From assembly GCF_030409835.1 (NCBI RefSeq), contig NZ_JAUFQO010000001.1, forward strand, positions 124,001-188,000: DNA of 64,000 nt, written 5' to 3'. Under the pieces are notes generated by a model that was given only the letters and a program-made list of their open reading frames with translations, had not been told where the DNA came from and made no database searches. Shown here piece by piece: positions 27,695-36,628 of this stretch; position 1 is the first letter of the stretch, and the number at the start of each line of letters is the position of its first letter. Origin of the DNA: Lutimonas halocynthiae (GTDB taxonomy: Bacteria; Bacteroidota; Bacteroidia; Flavobacteriales; Flavobacteriaceae). The position numbers and the translations under genes are program-made.

Positions 27695-27876
27695 TCGCAT
27701 ATTAGTAAATATTTCACGACTTGCTAATTATTTAATTCTTCACATAATTGGGTCTGGTTTATATCAGTCCTTATTCGATTTTATTTTGCAGGATTTTTGG
27801 CTTGGATGGGCATATGAATAGTAGTATTCAATTTAATTCAGTTTAATAATTTCATTTCACCAATTAAAAATACATT

Positions 27877-29226
27877 ATGGAAAAAAGACGTCTCAGTTTT
27901 TGGGAAATCTGGAATCTTAGTTTTGGATTTCTGGGTATTCAAATGGGTTTTGCCCTTCAAAATGCAAATGCTTCTAGGGTATTACAAATATTTGGTGCTG
28001 ATGTCCACGAACTAGGTTGGTTTTGGATTGTGGCTCCCTTGACAGGATTGATCGTACAACCTATTATCGGTTATTATAGTGATAAGACTTGGACCAGGCT
28101 TGGAAGAAGAAGACCATTCTTTCTAACTGGAGCTATTTTAGCTTCTTTTGGTTTGATACTCATGCCAAATGCGGATATGTTTACAGCATTTATGCCTGCC
28201 TTATGGGTTGGTGCTGGAATGCTCATGATCATGGATGCTTCTTTTAATATCGCTATGGAACCTTTTAGGGCCCTTGTAGCAGATGTATTGCCAAGTGATC
28301 AAAGAACCTTAGGATTCAGTGTTCAAACAGTGTTAATCGGAATTGGTGCCGTTATAGGCTCCTGGTTGCCATATGTGTTGACCAATTGGGTTGGAATTTC
28401 TAATACCGCAGAACCCGGTAAGGTTCCTTTGAGTTTGATGCTCTCCTTTATCATTGGGGCAGCAGTTCTAATCATTAGTATTCTGATCACCGTCTTTACA
28501 ACAAAAGAGTATTCACCTGAAGAAATGGAGTTGATAAATGGAATCGACACAGAAGAAAAGGTAGAAGAATCAAGTATCCTCAATATTTTTACTGATTTTA
28601 AGAATATGCCTACTACCATGAAACAATTAAGCTGGGTGCAGTTTTTTTCATGGTTTGGATTATTTGGCATGTGGGTTTTCTCAACCCCTGCCATTGCGCA
28701 TCATGTTTATGGTTTGCCTTTAGAAGACACCCACAGTACAACTTATCAAAATGCAGGGGACTGGGTAGGAATATTATTTGGAGTTTATAACCTCATATCA
28801 GCAATTTATGCCTTCTTCCTTCCTGCCATTGCTAAAAAAATAGGTAGGATAAAAACACATTCTCTTTCATTAATCATCGGTGGACTTGGATTTATTTCAA
28901 TTTATTTCGCACCAGACCAATATTGGTTATTGATTTCAATGGTTGGTATTGGAATAGCATGGGCAAGTATTTTGACAATGCCATACGCCATTCTAGCCGG
29001 CTCAATTCCGCCAAGAAAAATGGGAGTTTACATGGGGATATTTAATTTTTTCATTGTACTTCCACAAATTGTTAATGCATTAATCGGAGGTCCGATTGTA
29101 AAATATCTATACGGTGGAAATCCTATTTATGCGCTGGTTATGAGTGGTGCCTCGTTTTTGATCGCCGCAATATTGGTTTTCAAAGTAAAAGATGTAGATG
29201 ATAAAGTAATACTCAAAACAGAATAA
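27877..29226 (+). CDS. SLC45-type MFS sugar transporter
   Basis: A 449-aa inner-membrane carrier with twelve hydrophobic segments. MGFALQNANASRVLQIFG and WFWIVAPLTGLIVQPIIGYYSD, then WTRLGRRRPFF, match the sucrose/maltose SLC45 branch (GPH-like) found in Bacteroidota starch loci. It likely moves maltose or short maltodextrins from periplasm to cytosol by proton symport. It is the first gene of the plus arm and precedes the phosphorolysis enzymes by 3 bp, so the imported sugar can be used at once. Confidence 0.92.
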   Translation: MEKRRLSFWEIWNLSFGFLGIQMGFALQNANASRVLQIFGADVHELGWFWIVAPLTGLIVQPIIGYYSDKTWTRLGRRRPFFLTGAILASFGLILMPNADMFTAFMPALWVGAGMLMIMDASFNIAMEPFRALVADVLPSDQRTLGFSVQTVLIGIGAVIGSWLPYVLTNWVGISNTAEPGKVPLSLMLSFIIGAAVLIISILITVFTTKEYSPEEMELINGIDTEEKVEESSILNIFTDFKNMPTTMKQLSWVQFFSWFGLFGMWVFSTPAIAHHVYGLPLEDTHSTTYQNAGDWVGILFGVYNLISAIYAFFLPAIAKKIGRIKTHSLSLIIGGLGFISIYFAPDQYWLLISMVGIGIAWASILTMPYAILAGSIPPRKMGVYMGIFNFFIVLPQIVNALIGGPIVKYLYGGNPIYALVMSGASFLIAAILVFKVKDVDDKVILKTE

Positions 29227-29229
29227 AAC

Positions 29230-29883
29230 ATGACTAAAAAAGCCATCATATTTGATTTAGACGGTGTAATAGTAGATACGGCAAAGTATCACTATTTAGC
29301 CTGGAGAGAACTAGCAATTCAATTGGGCTTTGATTTTTCCGAAGCGCAAAACGAACAGCTAAAAGGTGTAAGTCGTGTTCGATCACTTGAAATACTCCTC
29401 GACATAGGAAATGTGCAACTTGAGGAAGAACAAAAGACAAAATTATTAATTGAAAAAAATGCACAATACCTGGAATATATCGCAGAAATGGATCACACGG
29501 AGATCCTGCCAGGCATAGATGACGTTTTACATTATTTAAAACTTAACAAAATCCCGTTTTCATTAGGTTCAGCTAGTAAAAATGCTCGTTTGATCCTTGA
29601 AACACTTGATTTATTAAACCTTTTCGACGCTATTGTTGATGGTAATGATGTTAGCACAGCAAAACCAGATCCTGAAGTTTTTCTTATAGCGGCACAAAAA
29701 TTAGGTGTTGAACCAGATAACTGTATTGTTATTGAAGACGCACAAGCTGGAGTTGAAGCGGCAAATAAGGCCAATATGCTAAGCGTTGGAATTGGTGATA
29801 AGGAAATTCTAAAAGAAGCTGATTATGTATTAAACAGTACAGCTGAATTGACTATTGATTTTTTACAGAAGTTGATTGATTAA
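29230..29883 (+). CDS. pgmB: Beta-phosphoglucomutase
   Basis: A 217-aa HAD-superfamily enzyme that converts beta-glucose 1-phosphate to glucose 6-phosphate. Motif I is FDLDGVIVDTAKYHYLAWR with nucleophile Asp9 and acid/base Asp11. The cap contains KGVSRVRSLEILL, motif II GSASKNARLIL and motif III VIEDAQAGVEAA. The beta-anomer specificity fits the inverting GH65 phosphorylase encoded 11 bp downstream, the two acting in series after import. Confidence 0.95.
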   Translation: MTKKAIIFDLDGVIVDTAKYHYLAWRELAIQLGFDFSEAQNEQLKGVSRVRSLEILLDIGNVQLEEEQKTKLLIEKNAQYLEYIAEMDHTEILPGIDDVLHYLKLNKIPFSLGSASKNARLILETLDLLNLFDAIVDGNDVSTAKPDPEVFLIAAQKLGVEPDNCIVIEDAQAGVEAANKANMLSVGIGDKEILKEADYVLNSTAELTIDFLQKLID

Positions 29884-29894
29884 ACCAAAATACT

Positions 29895-32198
29895 ATGAAT
29901 TTAGATTATATAAAACCCGACGAGTGGAAAATAATTGAGGAAGGGTTTGACAAAGAAAACATAACGGCATCTGAAAGTATTTTCAGTATTGGTAATGGTG
30001 CCATGGGCCAAAGGGCTAATTTTGAAGAGCATTACAGCGGAGAAACATTTCAAGGAAGTTATATTGGAGGTATCTATTATCCTGACAAAACCAGAGTTGG
30101 TTGGTGGAAAAATGGTTATCCTGAATATTTCGCTAAAGTGCTCAATGCACCAAACTGGATTGGTATTGATGTCAAAATTAACGGGAAGCAACTCGACTTA
30201 AATACTTGTAGAGTGATTGATTTTTCTCGGGAACTCAACATGAAAAACGGCGTTTTAACGCGTTCTTTCATCGCTGAATTTGACGATGGTGACAGTGTAA
30301 AAATTCAGTCCACAAGATTTTTGAGCATGACTAGTACGGAGGTTGGAGTCATTAAATACAGTGTTACTCCTATCAATTTTAAAGGAGAAATAGAATTTTC
30401 TCCTTACCTGGATGCTGGAATTATAAATGAAGACTCCAATTACGATGAATTCTTTTGGGAAATTCTAGATAAAATAGAAACCATTGATGCGGGATTCATT
30501 TTGTCAAAAACACTGAAGACTGGTTTTTTGGTATGTACGGCAATGAAAGTTGAATTGGTACTAAACGATTACATCGTAAATATTGATAAAGAATCTCAGA
30601 TTACTGATAAAAAAATAACCAATACTTACAAAACTGAAGTAAATAGTGGAGATACATTTTCGATAGTTAAATATGGTGGCTATACACAAGGAATGAACCA
30701 TCCTGATGCGGAACTTTTAAATGTGTCTAAGCGAAGATTAAATGAAGCAGTTGAATTAGGTTTTGACGCCTTACTTGAAAAACAAAATAAAGCTTGGAAC
30801 AAAATTTGGGATACCGCAGACATTATGATCTCCGGAGATATCAAAGCCCAACAAGCCATAAGGTTTAATATTTTTCAGTTAAATCAAACTTACTCGGGTG
30901 ACGATTCAAGACTTAATATTGGCCCTAAAGGCTTTACAGGAGAAAAATACGGTGGAAGTACCTATTGGGATACTGAAGCTTATTGTATCCCATTTTATAT
31001 GAGTACCAAGGATAAGGATGTAGCGAAAAACTTATTGATTTACCGATATAATCAATTGGACAAGGCTATTGAAAATGCTGAAAAATTAGGCTTTTCTAAA
31101 GGTGCAGCCCTTTATCCAATGGTCACTATGAATGGTGAAGAATGCCATAATGAATGGGAAATCACTTTTGAAGAAATTCACAGGAACGGTGCCATGGTTT
31201 ACGCCATCTATAATTATGTAAATTATACAGGTGACAAAGATTATATTGCTTCACATGGAATGGAAGTAATTATTGCCATTGCAAGATTCTGGAGTCAAAG
31301 AGCTACTTTTTCTAAGGATAAAGATCAGTTTGTCATCTTAGGTGTAACCGGCCCTAATGAATACGAAAATAACGTCAATAATAATTGGTACACAAATTAT
31401 CTGGCAAAATGGTGTTTGGAATATGCTCTTGAGAATATTGAGTTTTTAAAAGATCAATTCCCTGAAGATTTTGTGCGTATTGCAGAAAAGGTTAAGTTTA
31501 ACGAAACCGAGACCCAAACATGGGAAAATGTTGCGGCCAAAATGTACTTCCCTTATAGTGAAAAGCATGGGGTATATCTTCAGCAAGATGGTTTCCTTGA
31601 TAAGGAATTAATTCCTGCAGATCAATTACACAAATCAGAACGACCCATCAACCAAAAATGGTCATGGGACAGAATATTAAGATCCCCTTATATCAAGCAA
31701 GCGGATGTTTTACAAGGGTTCTATTTCTTTGAAAATCTTTTTGACAAAGATGTTCTTGAAAAACATTTTGACTTTTACGAACCGTTAACGGTCCATGAGT
31801 CATCCTTGTCTCCATGTGTGCATTCAATTCTTGCTTCAAAGCTGGAAAGAACTGAAAAGGCCTATGAAATGTACCTGAGAACTTCAAGACTTGATCTTGA
31901 TGATTACAATCATGAAGTACATGAAGGGCTGCACATAACAAGTATGGCCGGAACCTGGCTTTCTATAGTTCAAGGTTTTGGAGGCATGAGGAATTTCAAT
32001 AATACCTTGTCCTTTGATCCGACTATTCCGAAAAACTGGAAATCATATTCCTTTAAAATTAAATACAGGGATCATACGATTAAGGTGTTTAAAAATCATG
32101 AGGGATGTAAATTCTATAATGAATCAGATACGCCGATAGATATTATTGTCTCTAATCAACAAGTCACGATTCAGAATAAAGATTTAGTGGTCCTTTAG
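29895..32198 (+). CDS. GH65 family maltose phosphorylase
   Basis: A 767-aa cytosolic enzyme that phosphorolyses maltose to glucose and beta-glucose 1-phosphate. The N-terminal beta domain opens with FSIGNGAMGQRANFEEHYSG. The (alpha/alpha)6 barrel carries the acid motif NGEECHNEWEITFEEIHRNG around residues 416-435 and RWSWDRILRSPY-like phosphate-binding region (WSWDRILRSPYIKQ). No signal peptide is present. Substrate could also be trehalose or kojibiose in GH65, but pgmB and the maltose locus favour maltose. Confidence 0.93.
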   Translation: MNLDYIKPDEWKIIEEGFDKENITASESIFSIGNGAMGQRANFEEHYSGETFQGSYIGGIYYPDKTRVGWWKNGYPEYFAKVLNAPNWIGIDVKINGKQLDLNTCRVIDFSRELNMKNGVLTRSFIAEFDDGDSVKIQSTRFLSMTSTEVGVIKYSVTPINFKGEIEFSPYLDAGIINEDSNYDEFFWEILDKIETIDAGFILSKTLKTGFLVCTAMKVELVLNDYIVNIDKESQITDKKITNTYKTEVNSGDTFSIVKYGGYTQGMNHPDAELLNVSKRRLNEAVELGFDALLEKQNKAWNKIWDTADIMISGDIKAQQAIRFNIFQLNQTYSGDDSRLNIGPKGFTGEKYGGSTYWDTEAYCIPFYMSTKDKDVAKNLLIYRYNQLDKAIENAEKLGFSKGAALYPMVTMNGEECHNEWEITFEEIHRNGAMVYAIYNYVNYTGDKDYIASHGMEVIIAIARFWSQRATFSKDKDQFVILGVTGPNEYENNVNNNWYTNYLAKWCLEYALENIEFLKDQFPEDFVRIAEKVKFNETETQTWENVAAKMYFPYSEKHGVYLQQDGFLDKELIPADQLHKSERPINQKWSWDRILRSPYIKQADVLQGFYFFENLFDKDVLEKHFDFYEPLTVHESSLSPCVHSILASKLERTEKAYEMYLRTSRLDLDDYNHEVHEGLHITSMAGTWLSIVQGFGGMRNFNNTLSFDPTIPKNWKSYSFKIKYRDHTIKVFKNHEGCKFYNESDTPIDIIVSNQQVTIQNKDLVVL

Positions 32199-32217
32199 TC
32201 AATTTAAAACAGATTCT

Positions 32218-34080
32218 ATGAAGCATATTATTTTTCTACTGGCATTGTTTTACAGCATTTCAGTTTCATCGCAAATTGAAAGGGTTGAACCCCCAAACTG
32301 GTGGGTTGGTTTTAAAGATTCTAAGCTGCAGCTTTTGGTTAAAGGAAATGATATTTCAGCATTGACTCCTGAAATTGAATATGCTGGTGTGCGTATCCAA
32401 AAAGTTCATAAGGCAAAAAGTCCTAATTACCTTTTTATCGATCTTCAAATCGACTCGGATGCAAAACCTGGAAGTTTTACTATTGTATTTAATGCAAAGG
32501 GCAAGAAGAAGTTAAAACATGAGTATACCTTAAAGGAAAAACAGAAGCCATCTGATCAATATATTGGTTTCGATAGTTCGGATGTAATTTATCTCATTAC
32601 ACCTGATCGTTTTGCCAATGCAAATCCTGATAATGACATTATTGAAGGCTTAAAGGAGACTGCGATTGATCGCAAGGATGATTATGCCAGACATGGAGGA
32701 GATATTCAAGGTATAACTGAACATGTTGATTATATTTCTGAAATGGGCTTTACGGCAATTTGGTCTTGTCCATTGCTCACCAATGATATGGATAGCTATT
32801 CTTATCACGGTTATGCCATAACAGATCTTTATGAAATTGACCCGCGATTTGGAACAATGTCAGATTATATTGAACTCTCAGCAAAGGCGAATCAAAATGG
32901 GGTGAAACTTATTATGGACCAGGTAGCCAATCATTGCGGAAGTGAACATTGGTGGATGAAAGACCTTCCATTTGAAGATTGGATCAATAACCAGACTAAC
33001 TATGAGGCTGGGAAAAAAACAATATATTCTAATCATCGCAGAACCACTAACCAAGACATCTACGCTTCAAAAATTGATGCAATCGGTATGACCGATGGAT
33101 GGTTTGTAGATTCAATGCCAGATTTGAACCAGAACAATCCGTTTATGGCGACCTATCTTATCCAGAATAGTATCTGGTGGATAGAATCAGCTCAATTAGG
33201 GGGAATCAGACAAGACACCTATCCTTATCCTGACAAAGTTTTTATGTCTAACTGGGCAGGTGCGATCATGAACGAATACCCTAATTTTAGTATTGTTGGT
33301 GAAGAATGGAGTTACAACCCATTACTTGTTGGTTATTGGCAACAAGGCGCTAAGAATCATGATGGATATGAGTCAAATTTAAAATCTACCATGGATTTTC
33401 CTATGCAGAGAAAAATCGTTGAGGCGCTTAAGGAAGATGAAAAATGGGACAAAGGATTGGTTAAAATCTATGAAGGACTTGCAAATGATTTTCATTACCC
33501 AAGCCCAAAAGATATCATGGTTTTTCCTGACAACCACGATATGGATAGAATTCATACCCAGTTTGATGAAGACCCTGTATTGACAAAGATGGCCATGGCC
33601 TATTTCCTGACACTTCCTCGAATTCCACAGCTTTATTATGGAACAGAAATCCTGCTGCAAAATACCGCTAAACCTGGGGATCATGGTTTGATAAGAACTG
33701 ATTTTCCTGGAGGATGGGATGGAGATACTACAAATGCCTTTACAGCCACCGGACTCAGCGCTGTGCAACTTGACATGCAACAATATCTAAAGACTTTACT
33801 TCAATTTAGAAAGAACAGTACGACAATTCACGAAGGAAGAACTATTCATTTTTCACCAGAGGATGGTGTATACCTGATGTTCAGAATCATGGATGACAAC
33901 ATCGTTGTTTTAATATTAAATAAAAACGATGAAAGTTACGTGTTAGACCTCACTAAATTCAAAGAAATTGGATTGGAAGAGAAAAAACTAAAAGATGTAA
34001 TAACAGGAAATGAAATCCTTTGGAAAGACAGCCTGAATCTGGAAGAAAAAGGAGCCACAATTTTAACAACTTTAAAATAA
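32218..34080 (+). CDS. GH13 cyclomaltodextrinase/neopullulanase-like enzyme
   Basis: A 620-aa enzyme with a signal peptide (ends SVSSQ), an N-terminal beta domain (residues 20-105) like the N-domain of SusA-type neopullulanases, and a GH13 barrel: Asn238-His239, nucleophile Asp333 in GIRQDTYPY, acid Glu362 in VGEEW and Asp441 in DNHDMDR. It likely cuts cyclodextrins, pullulan or maltodextrins in the periplasm. It lies 19 bp after the GH65 gene and 1 bp before the esterase. Confidence 0.93.
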   Translation: MKHIIFLLALFYSISVSSQIERVEPPNWWVGFKDSKLQLLVKGNDISALTPEIEYAGVRIQKVHKAKSPNYLFIDLQIDSDAKPGSFTIVFNAKGKKKLKHEYTLKEKQKPSDQYIGFDSSDVIYLITPDRFANANPDNDIIEGLKETAIDRKDDYARHGGDIQGITEHVDYISEMGFTAIWSCPLLTNDMDSYSYHGYAITDLYEIDPRFGTMSDYIELSAKANQNGVKLIMDQVANHCGSEHWWMKDLPFEDWINNQTNYEAGKKTIYSNHRRTTNQDIYASKIDAIGMTDGWFVDSMPDLNQNNPFMATYLIQNSIWWIESAQLGGIRQDTYPYPDKVFMSNWAGAIMNEYPNFSIVGEEWSYNPLLVGYWQQGAKNHDGYESNLKSTMDFPMQRKIVEALKEDEKWDKGLVKIYEGLANDFHYPSPKDIMVFPDNHDMDRIHTQFDEDPVLTKMAMAYFLTLPRIPQLYYGTEILLQNTAKPGDHGLIRTDFPGGWDGDTTNAFTATGLSAVQLDMQQYLKTLLQFRKNSTTIHEGRTIHFSPEDGVYLMFRIMDDNIVVLILNKNDESYVLDLTKFKEIGLEEKKLKDVITGNEILWKDSLNLEEKGATILTTLK

Positions 34081-34081
34081 C

Positions 34082-34933
34082 ATGGCATTCAGAAGTTCAA
34101 ATAGGATCTTCATTAGCATAATTTTCTTGATGACCGTCAACTTTTTGTTGGGCCAGAATAATTCTACTGCAAATCAAAATGTGGTTGTCCTTAACGATGC
34201 TTTTGAAATGGCCTCCTTAGACACAACCAGGAGAATTTGGATCTATCTGCCTGCTGATTATCAATCGAGTCAAGAGAAATATCCAGTTCTTTATATGCAT
34301 GATGGGCAAAACCTATTCGATGATGAAACTTCCTATGTTGGAGAGTGGGGTGTTGATGAATCGCTTGACAATTTAGCCATTGATGAAAATATTAATTTAA
34401 TCGTGGTAGGAATAGACAATGGAGGAATTCAAAGAATGGATGAATATACACCATGGTTGCTCAAGAATTACGATTCTAAGCCAAAAGGAGAAGCTTATAT
34501 CAATTTCATCGTTCAATCATTAAAACCCTATATCGATAATCATTTTCGCACCTTGCCAGGAAATGAAAATACAGGTATCATGGGCAGTTCATTGGGAGGT
34601 TTGATCTCACATTATGCCGTTTTAAAACACCCCAATATCTTTGGGAAAGCTGGAATTTTTTCACCTTCTTTTGAAATGGCACCGGATAGTTTTCAGTTCA
34701 CCGAAGCACATTGTAAAAATGTAAATTCTATGCTTTATTTCATGGCAGGTGACTCCGAATCTGGTGAAATGGCTCCCTTAATGTTAAAAATGGTTGATAA
34801 ATTGCATGAATGTGGTTATCCTGCTGCTAATATTTACTCGAAAGTTGTTGAAGGTGGAGAACACAATGAAAAATTATGGCGAGATGGATTTAAAGACGCC
34901 ATTCGCTGGTTGTATGGAAAAAATAATAATTAA
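34082..34933 (+). CDS. Exported esterase, alpha/beta hydrolase fold
   Basis: A 283-aa protein with a signal peptide ending NFLLGQN. The fold is the Esterase-D/Fes type (PF00756): RRIWIYLPADYQ, YPVLYMHDGQNLFDD, the nucleophile elbow MGSSLGGLISHYA and the C-terminal His in GGEHNEKLW. The role in a starch locus may be removal of ester groups from modified glucans or sugars, but no substrate is indicated. It sits between two GH13 genes, co-directional and tightly spaced. Confidence 0.85.
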   Translation: MAFRSSNRIFISIIFLMTVNFLLGQNNSTANQNVVVLNDAFEMASLDTTRRIWIYLPADYQSSQEKYPVLYMHDGQNLFDDETSYVGEWGVDESLDNLAIDENINLIVVGIDNGGIQRMDEYTPWLLKNYDSKPKGEAYINFIVQSLKPYIDNHFRTLPGNENTGIMGSSLGGLISHYAVLKHPNIFGKAGIFSPSFEMAPDSFQFTEAHCKNVNSMLYFMAGDSESGEMAPLMLKMVDKLHECGYPAANIYSKVVEGGEHNEKLWRDGFKDAIRWLYGKNNN

Positions 34934-34950
34934 TAAAATTTAAAGCAAAC

Positions 34951-36621
34951 ATGAATAAGAAGCTATTAATTTTCGGATTGACCCTGCTATCAATAATCAC
35001 TGCCTGTAAAGAGGCAAATCAGGAAACAGTAACAGCTGCTCCTGAAGTTCCCTTCTATTGGGAAAATGCAAGCATTTATTTCTTGTTGACTGACCGTTTT
35101 AACAATGCTGACACCAGTAATGATGTCAACTTTGATCGAACACTCGAAACAGCGCCACTAAGGGGTTTTAAAGGTGGAGATATTAAAGGAATCACTGAAA
35201 AAATAACTTCAGGATATTTCAATGACTTGGGTGTCAATGCGATTTGGTTTACACCAGTAGTGGAACAAATTCACGGAGGAACGGATGAAGGAACCGGTTT
35301 TACTTATGCTTTCCATGGTTATTGGGCAAAAGACTGGACGGCTTTAGATCCAAATTTCGGAACCATGGAAGACCTGGCAAACTTAGTTGAAGTGGCCCAT
35401 GACAACGGAATTCGCATCCTAATGGATGCCGTGATTAATCATACAGGCCCAGTGACAGAGCAAGATCCTCAATGGCCGGATAATTGGGTAAGAACAAGCC
35501 CTAAGTGCGAGTTTAATTCTTATGAAACCGCTGTTCATTGCGCTTTGGTTGAAAATCTGCCTGATATCCTGACTGAATCCAATGACAATGTTGAACTTCC
35601 TGAGTCATTGATTGAAAAGTGGAAAAGTGAAGGACGTTACGAGCAGGAAATGAAAGAGCTTGATGCTTTTTTTGAAAGAACGGGTTATCCAAGAGCACCG
35701 CGATTCTATATCATTAAATGGTTAACTGATTATGTCAGAGAATTTGGAATTGATGGCTATAGAGCAGATACAGTAAGGCATATTGAAGAAGATGTTTGGA
35801 CTGAATTCAAAAACGAATGTGAAATCGCTTTCAGCACATGGAAGCAGCAAAATACATCAGCGGTTTTAGATAACAATGATTTTTATATGGTTGGTGAAGT
35901 CTATGACTATGACATTATTTCTTCTGGCAAGCGCTTTGATTTTGGTGACGTTAAGGTGAATTATTATGACCATGGATTCGACAGTATGATCAATTTTGAA
36001 TTCAAAAAAAGTGCAAACGAAGACTATGAAAAAATGTTTTCAACCTATAGCACTATTTTAAATGATGAAACCAATGGTTTTCAGGTCTTAAATTACCTCA
36101 CCTCACATGACGATGGTTCACCATTTGATAAGACCAGAGAAAAAACCTATGAAACAGCCAGTAAGCTCCTGTTATCACCAGGAACTGCCCAAATCTATTA
36201 TGGAGACGAATCGGCAAGAACACTTATCGTAGAAGGAACTCAAGGAGATGCAACCCTTCGATCTTTTATGAATTGGAAGGATATTGAATCAAACGATGAA
36301 ACAAAAGCACTTTTGACGCACTGGCAAAAGCTAGGTATTTTCAGAAGTAATCATCCATCCATTGGAAAAGGTAAACATCAGATGATCAGTGAGGCTCCTT
36401 ATATCTTTCAAAGAACATTTAACAAAGATGATTTTAGCGATGCAGTAGTCATAGGTCTTGAATTGGAAAAAGGAATCAAAAATATTGCCGTTGGAGAAGT
36501 ATTTGAAGAAGGAACTCAATTAACTGATGCCTATTCTAATGTCTCAGCAAAAGTTAAAAATGGATCAGTGAGTTTGGATACACCATTTTCTATAGTATTA
36601 TTGGAAAAAAGAAGTCAATAG
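34951..36621 (+). CDS. GH13 alpha-amylase-type lipoprotein
   Basis: A 556-aa lipoprotein (lipobox IITACKEA) with a GH13 barrel: Asn163-His164 in DAVINHTGP, nucleophile Asp273 in YRADTVRHI, acid Glu316 in MVGEVYDYD and Asp387 in LTSHDDGSP. It starts directly at the barrel with no extra N-terminal domain. It is probably tethered to the outer membrane or the periplasmic side and degrades maltodextrins. Exact specificity (alpha-amylase against oligosaccharides) is not resolved. Confidence 0.93.
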   Translation: MNKKLLIFGLTLLSIITACKEANQETVTAAPEVPFYWENASIYFLLTDRFNNADTSNDVNFDRTLETAPLRGFKGGDIKGITEKITSGYFNDLGVNAIWFTPVVEQIHGGTDEGTGFTYAFHGYWAKDWTALDPNFGTMEDLANLVEVAHDNGIRILMDAVINHTGPVTEQDPQWPDNWVRTSPKCEFNSYETAVHCALVENLPDILTESNDNVELPESLIEKWKSEGRYEQEMKELDAFFERTGYPRAPRFYIIKWLTDYVREFGIDGYRADTVRHIEEDVWTEFKNECEIAFSTWKQQNTSAVLDNNDFYMVGEVYDYDIISSGKRFDFGDVKVNYYDHGFDSMINFEFKKSANEDYEKMFSTYSTILNDETNGFQVLNYLTSHDDGSPFDKTREKTYETASKLLLSPGTAQIYYGDESARTLIVEGTQGDATLRSFMNWKDIESNDETKALLTHWQKLGIFRSNHPSIGKGKHQMISEAPYIFQRTFNKDDFSDAVVIGLELEKGIKNIAVGEVFEEGTQLTDAYSNVSAKVKNGSVSLDTPFSIVLLEKRSQ

Positions 36622-36628
36622 TCAAATC

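Noticed and set aside
33379-33783. 134-aa ORF antisense to the GH13 gene at 32218.
   Set aside because: The sense frame has the full catalytic set. The antisense ORF shows no composition or motif support.
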